11,799 nt of DNA, from positions 1-11,799 of the forward strand of contig DAOWMJ010000038.1 in the NCBI GenBank assembly GCA_030643145.1, read 5' to 3'. This DNA comes from Candidatus Latescibacterota bacterium (GTDB lineage Bacteria > Krumholzibacteriota > Krumholzibacteriia > Krumholzibacteriales > WJIX01). The stretch's first letter is position 1; the number at the start of each line of letters is the position of its first letter. Of this stretch, positions 7,515 to 11,799 are shown piece after piece. The translations under genes were made by a program, and so were the position numbers. Under the pieces are notes generated by a model. That model was not told the origin of the DNA. It searched no databases and was given only the letters and a program-made list of their open reading frames with translations.

Positions 7515-7661
7515 TTAAACTCCCTTCATTTCACACTGAACAATCTTTAATTTGAAACGCGAGCGTAAAGATAAACCTTTCCTGTCATTTTACATTTAAC
7601 ATAAATTTCATTTCATTAGAATACGAATTTTCTAAGAGATCGAACTCAGAACAAAATGAGC

Positions 7662-7681
7662 GAATTAAAACCGTTTAATTC
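7662..7681. repeat. 8-bp inverted repeat upstream of purD
   Basis: GAATTAAA (7662-7669) and TTTAATTC (7674-7681) flank a four-base ACCG spacer. It lies in the gap between carbamate kinase and purD, 148 bases from the purD start. A second weaker repeat, TTAGAA/TTCTAA (7616-7621, 7630-7635), sits between it and purD. No U-run follows on either strand, so an operator is likelier than a terminator. It does not resemble a PurBox. Function is unassigned. Confidence 0.35.
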
Positions 7682-7731
7682 TGACAACTGGCTTAGTGCA
7701 GAAAAACAAAATATATTGTCAAGTCCCCGGG

Positions 7732-8679
7732 TTAATCAGGATAAATATGAGTGCCGACTTTCCCCTTGCAGGCATCAAGCAGGTAAGAAGCATGAGAAAT
7801 AATGGCTTCCTCACCACCTGATTCCAAAAATTCTATGGCTGCTCTTACTTTTGGCCCCATACTTCCCGCTGGAAATTCATATCCCTTGTATAGTTTGGTT
7901 AACTCTGAAAGTGCAATTTTCCCAAGCGGTTTCTGATCTGGTTTCCCATAGTTTATATATACCTGATCAACATTCGTAAGTATGATAAGCCTATCCGCTT
8001 TTACATCTTCAGATAGAACAGAAGCAGCTCTGTCCTTATCAATCACAGCTTCAACCCCTTCGAGGCCGCCTTCTCTTCTAACTACCGGAATTCCACCGCC
8101 ACCAACAGCAATCACCACTACATCAAGATTAAGGAGCTTCGAAATAATCGGCGCTTCGATAATCTCAAGAGGTGTGGGACTCGGCACAACACGTCTGAAT
8201 CCCCGGCCTTCCGCATCTTCTTTCATTATCCAGTTTTTTTCTTTCTCAATAGCTCTTTTTTCTTCACTCGAATAAAATGGGCCAATAGGCTTTGTAGCAT
8301 TTTCAAACGCGTCATCATCTCCCGCAACCCTAACTTGTGAAATAATAGATACAACTTCTTTTTCAAGCCCTTGGCTCTTAAGTTCGTTTCCAAGAATCTG
8401 CTGAATCATATATCCTATTCCGCCCTGCGAATCAGCGCCGCAGACATCAATAGGCATTGGCGGAATATGATCTTTTACAGCCTCGCCTCGTTCAATAATA
8501 TTGCCGACGATAGGCCCATTCCCATGAGTAAGAATAACCTTTCTCCCGACTTTAATAAGGGAACAAACCTGCTTCATTGTTTTTCTGGTGACTTCTCTCT
8601 GCTGCTCTATAGTACCCTCTCCATCAGCGGGCAGGATAGCATTTCCGCCAAGCGCTATAACATCAATACCAGTCTTCAA
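7732..8679 (-). CDS. arcC: Carbamate kinase (TTG start)
   Basis: Carbamate kinase interconverts carbamoyl phosphate + ADP and carbamate + ATP, usually making ATP in fermentative arginine, agmatine or purine-derivative breakdown. The 315 residues show ALGGNAI (9-15), THGNGPIVG (51-59), ADSQGGIGYMIQ (82-93), KPIGPFY (130-136), VIAVGGGGIPV (189-199), VIDKDRAASVL (212-222), TNVDQVY (235-241) and GSMGPKVRAA (272-281), the full family set in the amino-acid-kinase fold. No ATG is available. A TTG at 8691 gives a longer frame, but GGAGG sits inside that extension, five bases before the TTG at 8679. The resulting MKTGIDVIALGGNAI matches the usual short N terminus. No arginine deiminase or ornithine carbamoyltransferase gene is nearby, so the source of carbamoyl phosphate is unknown. 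Confidence 0.94.
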   Translation of the reverse strand: MKTGIDVIALGGNAILPADGEGTIEQQREVTRKTMKQVCSLIKVGRKVILTHGNGPIVGNIIERGEAVKDHIPPMPIDVCGADSQGGIGYMIQQILGNELKSQGLEKEVVSIISQVRVAGDDDAFENATKPIGPFYSSEEKRAIEKEKNWIMKEDAEGRGFRRVVPSPTPLEIIEAPIISKLLNLDVVVIAVGGGGIPVVRREGGLEGVEAVIDKDRAASVLSEDVKADRLIILTNVDQVYINYGKPDQKPLGKIALSELTKLYKGYEFPAGSMGPKVRAAIEFLESGGEEAIISHASYLLDACKGKVGTHIYPD

Positions 8680-8684
8680 AACAA

Positions 8685-8689
8685 CCTCC
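8685..8689 (-). promoter_or_regulatory. Ribosome-binding site fixing the TTG start of carbamate kinase
   Basis: GGAGG on the - strand, five bases before the TTG at 8679. It lies inside the longer frame that begins at 8691, which argues against that earlier TTG. The preceding U-run of the upstream hairpin ends exactly where this site starts. Confidence 0.7.
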
Positions 8690-8733
8690 AAAAATAGAGC
8701 TCCCTGGCGAAAGTTATTGGCTCCCGCCAGGGA
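8690..8733 (-). terminator. Terminator-like hairpin after the aminotransferase gene
   Basis: On the - strand TCCCTGGCG (8733 to 8725) pairs perfectly with CGCCAGGGA (8709 to 8701). Four further pairs including two G-U (GGAG with CTTT) extend the stem to 13 bp around a CCAATAA loop. A TTTTT run follows at 8694-8690, but six bases after the stem, further than usual. It starts 25 bases past the aminotransferase stop and touches the GGAGG of carbamate kinase. It may end the aminotransferase transcript, be read through partially, or act as an attenuator for carbamate kinase. Confidence 0.65.
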
Positions 8734-8757
8734 ATCAAATTTACCTTTTTTATAAAA

Positions 8758-9909
8758 TTACAGGACTTCTCTTATAAGTTCCAAAGCTCTATTAAGTTTC
8801 TCTTGTGAATTAGCGTATGAGAACCTCAAATAATCTTCACCATAACTCCCGAAACTCGTACCACTAAGCCCCGCAACACCAGCTTTATCAAGGAGATATT
8901 CTTCGATCTCTTTTGATTTTTTACCGGTGCCGGTTATATTCGGAAAGACATAAAAAGCGCCCTTCGGTTTGAGACATTTAAATCCAGGCAACTCGTTGAG
9001 TCCTTTAACAAACATGTCTCTTCTCGCTTTGAATTCAGCCATCATTTTACGGGATTCATCCTGAGGACCCGTAATAGCTTCAATACCTGCTTTTTGTATA
9101 AAACTGGCTGTGCAGGAATTACTATTTGTCTGAATCTTAGCAATCTGCCCGGCGAGTTCTTCCGGCATGGAAGCATATCCCAATCTCCAACCCGTCATCG
9201 CGTATGTTTTCGAATGTCCCTCCAGAAGAATAGTTCTATCCATAACTTCAGGATAGTCATATATACTTACATGTTTTCCATCATAAACCATCTTGCTGTA
9301 AACTTCGTCGCTTAGAATCCACGCATCATACTTAACAGCCAGCTCAGCAACACCCTTCATATCTTCCGGCGTCAGGCTTCCACCTGTCGGGTTATGGGGA
9401 GAATTTATAATAATTAACTTGGTTTTTTCGTTAACGATTTCTTTCATCTCGCCAAGATCAAAGGAAAATTCTTTTTCTTCTCTAAGGGGAATGGGGACCG
9501 GTTTAGCACCCACAAAATTAATAACCGACTCATAGATAGGAAATCCAGGGTTTGGATAAATAACCTCATCTCCGGCATTAACAAGCGCCAGGATTGAAAA
9601 GAAAAGAATTGGTTTCGCCCCAGGAGTTACAACAATATTTTCCGGGCCAATATTAACATCACGGTCTTTATTGATAAAATCCGCAAAAACCTTTCTGGTT
9701 TCAGGCATTCCGGCAGATGGTCCATAATGTGTAAATCCATCATTCAATGCCTTAATCGCGGCATCGATAATATTTCTTGGTGTATCGAAGTCAGGCTCTC
9801 CGATTTCCAAGTGAATGATTTCACGTCCTTCCGCCTCCATTTTGTTCGCTTTCGAAAGTACTTCAAAAGCGGTCTCGGTTCCAAGCCGGTTCATTCTTTC
9901 AGCCAGCAT
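8758..9909 (-). CDS. PLP-dependent class I aminotransferase (aspartate/aromatic aminotransferase-like)
   Basis: The 383-residue protein belongs to fold-type I aminotransferases and moves an amino group between an amino acid and a 2-oxo acid in the cytoplasm. Motifs (numbered from 9909): LEIGEPDFDTP (34-44), THYGPSAGMPE (60-70), the HNPTGG segment with Asn173, the Asp201/Tyr204 pair in SDEVY that contacts the PLP pyridine ring, Lys234 in the GHSKTYAMTGWRLGY stretch (231-245) that forms the Schiff base, and Arg362 in YLRFSYA for the substrate carboxylate. All key residues are present. The start is chosen at 9909 because GGAGG lies four bases upstream; an earlier TTG at 9996 would add 29 residues with no family resemblance. 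The motifs fit the AspC/Aat subgroup, but substrate preference (Asp, Ala, aromatic or other) cannot be read from sequence. It has its own strong promoter, about 120 bases upstream. Confidence 0.92.
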   Translation of the reverse strand: MLAERMNRLGTETAFEVLSKANKMEAEGREIIHLEIGEPDFDTPRNIIDAAIKALNDGFTHYGPSAGMPETRKVFADFINKDRDVNIGPENIVVTPGAKPILFFSILALVNAGDEVIYPNPGFPIYESVINFVGAKPVPIPLREEKEFSFDLGEMKEIVNEKTKLIIINSPHNPTGGSLTPEDMKGVAELAVKYDAWILSDEVYSKMVYDGKHVSIYDYPEVMDRTILLEGHSKTYAMTGWRLGYASMPEELAGQIAKIQTNSNSCTASFIQKAGIEAITGPQDESRKMMAEFKARRDMFVKGLNELPGFKCLKPKGAFYVFPNITGTGKKSKEIEEYLLDKAGVAGLSGTSFGSYGEDYLRFSYANSQEKLNRALELIREVL

Positions 9910-9913
9910 ATAT

Positions 9914-9918
9914 CCTCC
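9914..9918 (-). promoter_or_regulatory. Ribosome-binding site fixing the aminotransferase start
   Basis: GGAGG on the - strand, four bases before the ATG at 9909, within GATTGGAG. The same eight bases occur upstream at 9991-9998 in the leader, followed by a TTG at 9985 and a 12-codon frame ending at 9947. Confidence 0.7.
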
Positions 9919-10038
9919 AATCTCAAGAATAGTATTTATCAATGAGTTAACCATCACAAAACGCGATTGAGTAGAAAGATAACAATCCCTCTCCAATCAG
10001 CATCTGCCACGCCTCAAAGGGCTGACACTACATTCAGT

Positions 10039-10067
10039 ATATTACCGATTCGTATGCTTTTTGTCAA
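10039..10067 (-). promoter_or_regulatory. Strong sigma-70-type promoter of the aminotransferase gene
   Basis: On the - strand a perfect -35 TTGACA (10067 to 10062), exactly 17 bases, then -10 TAATAT (10044 to 10039; four of six match). Transcription would start near 10032, giving a leader of about 120 bases before the ATG at 9909. The promoter sits just past the stop of the upstream gene, so the aminotransferase is probably transcribed on its own. The leader can form a short stem GTCAGC/GCTGAT, but I recognise no riboswitch. Confidence 0.65.
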
Positions 10068-10121
10068 TGTTTGTAATTATTAAAGCGTGTGGGCAAGCTA
10101 TATTACGGGATAGTATTATTG

Positions 10122-11651
10122 TTATCTCTTTTTCACGAGCTGAGCGATCTCTCTTCTGACTTCCTCCCTGATCTGCCCCCCCCTACTGCTCGCTAACTTC
10201 TGAAGTGTCATACCGTCAACATATTTTACATGCATAAACTTTCGAAGAGAACTTATAGGTATCTTTGCCGGGTTCATCAATAGAGTCAGTGGAACATTCT
10301 TGTTCGCGAACCCGGTGTACAGGTCTCTTCTTCCCGCTATAAGAGAAAGTACACTTGTGGACTTGCATCTTAAAGCAATAAGCGACACAATTCCGGGTTT
10401 ACCGGAGATTTTAGGATTGTTCAACAAACTGGTCAGAAAGGTGTTATTATCAATATATGACAGAATAAGAGATTTATACCCCACTGAAGATTTTTCTACA
10501 GGCTCTGACCAATCGAAGTCGATAGGTACATCAAAATCTCCGACAAAGAGATCACTTCGAATAGATTCAAGGGTTACTTCAAGAAGATTGTCCTGAACAT
10601 TAAATCCCGGGATATCAAGCAATTCTTTATCAATCTTGCCCGACGACATCAATAATTTCAGCTTTCCTTTTCCTGCTGACCGAACAAAGTGATACAAACA
10701 ACTTAGTATATCGACTTTCAAACTTGAACGACTCAAAACCGGATGCTGAAATATCGACCTAAGTACTGACGTTCCAACCCTAATTTGAGGATATGAGTGT
10801 GCTTTGACAATCTGGAATTCAAATAGATCCGCCAGCAGCCTCCCGGCTTCGGATTTTTTCAGAGAATCAACTATACCTTCCCACTGATTCTCCAGCCTGT
10901 TTCGAATAAGGAGGGTCGAACCCGCGGAAAGACTAACCGGCATCTCAAGCACTTTTTTTATCCACTTAATCTCCTCACTCTCATTCATCAACTCCGTTAA
11001 CAAGCGATTATGTGCTTCAGGATTTATTGAAGCTACAATCCGGCTGATTCTTAAACGTCTCCCCTCTAATTCCGCCATTATTCTCTCTCGTATCGCTTTA
11101 CCCCATCGTTCATCAGGATCAGCCAATGCCTTCCTTACATTTCTTTCCCAACGCATCCATGGTTTTTTCGCGTCGGAAGAACCCGGCAACGGGTATGAAC
11201 CGGAAAGAAATAATATCTTTTTCCTGAACCATACTTCCTTTTCTGTTAGATCCTTTCCGCTAATTTCCTTATTTTCAATTTTCTGCATAATACGTTTCAA
11301 ACTAAAGAAATCAGCATACTCTTCGACAATAGCATCGATAGGCTCTACGGCTGTTAATATAGTATAAAAGATCTGTATCCCGGCAGGTTCGCCACTGACT
11401 GCAAGTGAGGCAATATAAATAATATCACGTGAAGGATTATCGGAGATTGACAAAAAATCGGCAACCCCTTCAAGCCTCTTGTAGAAACTTGGCACCAGGG
11501 CTATTTCATTGAGCCTGTTTTTTTCTGTCTGCTCGATATCAATCCCGGATAATTCATCAAGACACCCGGCAAATGGCATATCCGGAGGAAAAGATATTAT
11601 CCCGCATCTCTCCGTTTTGTACTCATACGATATGCCAAGTTTTGCTCCCAT
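10122..11651 (-). CDS. Uncharacterised 509-residue protein with a helical-repeat-like C terminus
   Basis: I do not recognise this protein as a named family. It has no signal peptide and no clear membrane segment, so it is probably cytoplasmic. The N-terminal two thirds is mixed and mostly helical by eye, with charged segments (for example 120-145 and 160-200, rich in Lys, Arg and Glu). From about residue 405, two loosely similar units appear, LLNNPKISGKPG...ALRCKS and LLMNPAKIPISSLRKF. A closing segment, LQKLASSRGGQIREEVRREI (483-502), recalls the NPKTP...LA..RNVP...RR-type C termini of helical-repeat hypothetical proteins in delta-proteobacteria and candidate phyla. That resemblance is from memory and is not a database match. 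No catalytic motif stands out. The ATG at 11651 has only a weak upstream site (TGGATTAGC), so the start is less sure than the frame. It lies upstream of, but is separately promoted from, the aminotransferase, so context gives no function. Confidence 0.75.
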   Translation of the reverse strand: MGAKLGISYEYKTERCGIISFPPDMPFAGCLDELSGIDIEQTEKNRLNEIALVPSFYKRLEGVADFLSISDNPSRDIIYIASLAVSGEPAGIQIFYTILTAVEPIDAIVEEYADFFSLKRIMQKIENKEISGKDLTEKEVWFRKKILFLSGSYPLPGSSDAKKPWMRWERNVRKALADPDERWGKAIRERIMAELEGRRLRISRIVASINPEAHNRLLTELMNESEEIKWIKKVLEMPVSLSAGSTLLIRNRLENQWEGIVDSLKKSEAGRLLADLFEFQIVKAHSYPQIRVGTSVLRSIFQHPVLSRSSLKVDILSCLYHFVRSAGKGKLKLLMSSGKIDKELLDIPGFNVQDNLLEVTLESIRSDLFVGDFDVPIDFDWSEPVEKSSVGYKSLILSYIDNNTFLTSLLNNPKISGKPGIVSLIALRCKSTSVLSLIAGRRDLYTGFANKNVPLTLLMNPAKIPISSLRKFMHVKYVDGMTLQKLASSRGGQIREEVRREIAQLVKKR

Positions 11652-11799
11652 GCTAATCCATTTAATGCATGAATAGTTCCAATTATTCAGTAAAATACTA
11701 CAATTCCATAATTAGCTGGATTGTCATATAGATTTTACTCGTTGAATCAACTGAGAAAAGTGTGTGAAATATTGTATTTTTCCAGGAAATCTCTAATCC

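Noticed and set aside
7717..7722. Perfect TTGACA just after the carbamate kinase stop as the purD promoter
   Set aside because: No hexamer resembling TATAAT occurs 16-18 bases downstream, so the promoter call is not supported.
8758..9996. Aminotransferase start at TTG 9996
   Set aside because: It adds 29 residues without family resemblance, while ATG 9909 has GGAGG four bases upstream.
1..11799. CRISPR array, tRNA, rRNA, insertion sequence or phage genes
   Set aside because: No regularly spaced repeats, cloverleaf sequences, transposase or phage motifs were seen on either strand.

Overview
The window reads as chromosomal DNA from an uncultivated Gram-negative bacterium, probably of the FCB superphylum or one of its neighbouring candidate phyla (Zixibacteria, Krumholzibacteria, Latescibacteria and similar). 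The evidence is a Kdo transferase (lipopolysaccharide synthesis), an outer-membrane beta-barrel protein, and a secreted protease ending in the NPFNP...-type FlgD-like/type IX sorting domain that is abundant in those lineages. Base composition is moderately AT-rich and ribosome-binding sites are mostly clear GGAG types. The exact phylum cannot be fixed from this sequence.

Layout. On the + strand, the window opens inside waaA/kdtA (1-891, 5' end missing). Everything else is on the - strand. Convergent with waaA is a secreted papain-family protease with a long extracellular tail (1009-3534), preceded by its own promoter. An intergenic stretch (3607-3937) with a nested inverted repeat separates it from a small outer-membrane beta-barrel gene (3938-4597). 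A 547-base stretch with no convincing gene (4649-5195) follows. It contains a GC-rich island with several inverted repeats and a perfect 16-bp palindrome.

Next comes a tight operon transcribed purD -> purE -> tsaC (7514 down to 5196), in which each gene overlaps the next by 8 and 16 bases. It joins two steps of de novo purine synthesis to the threonylcarbamoyl-AMP synthase needed for the t6A tRNA modification. Upstream are carbamate kinase (7732-8679, a TTG start reassigned here) and a class I aminotransferase (8758-9909). The aminotransferase has the best promoter in the window (perfect TTGACA, 17-base spacer, TAATAT), about 120 bases of leader, and a terminator-like hairpin after it that abuts the ribosome-binding site of carbamate kinase. 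The last gene (10122-11651) encodes a 509-residue cytoplasmic-looking protein that I do not recognise; its C-terminal third looks like a helical repeat.

Most of the window is housekeeping metabolism and cell envelope. I see no CRISPR array, insertion sequence, phage gene, tRNA or rRNA, and no clear new defence or mobile system. The two places least explained by known biology are the 4649-5195 intergenic region and the 509-residue protein. Three starts were set from ribosome-binding sites rather than from the longest open frame: the protease, carbamate kinase and the aminotransferase.
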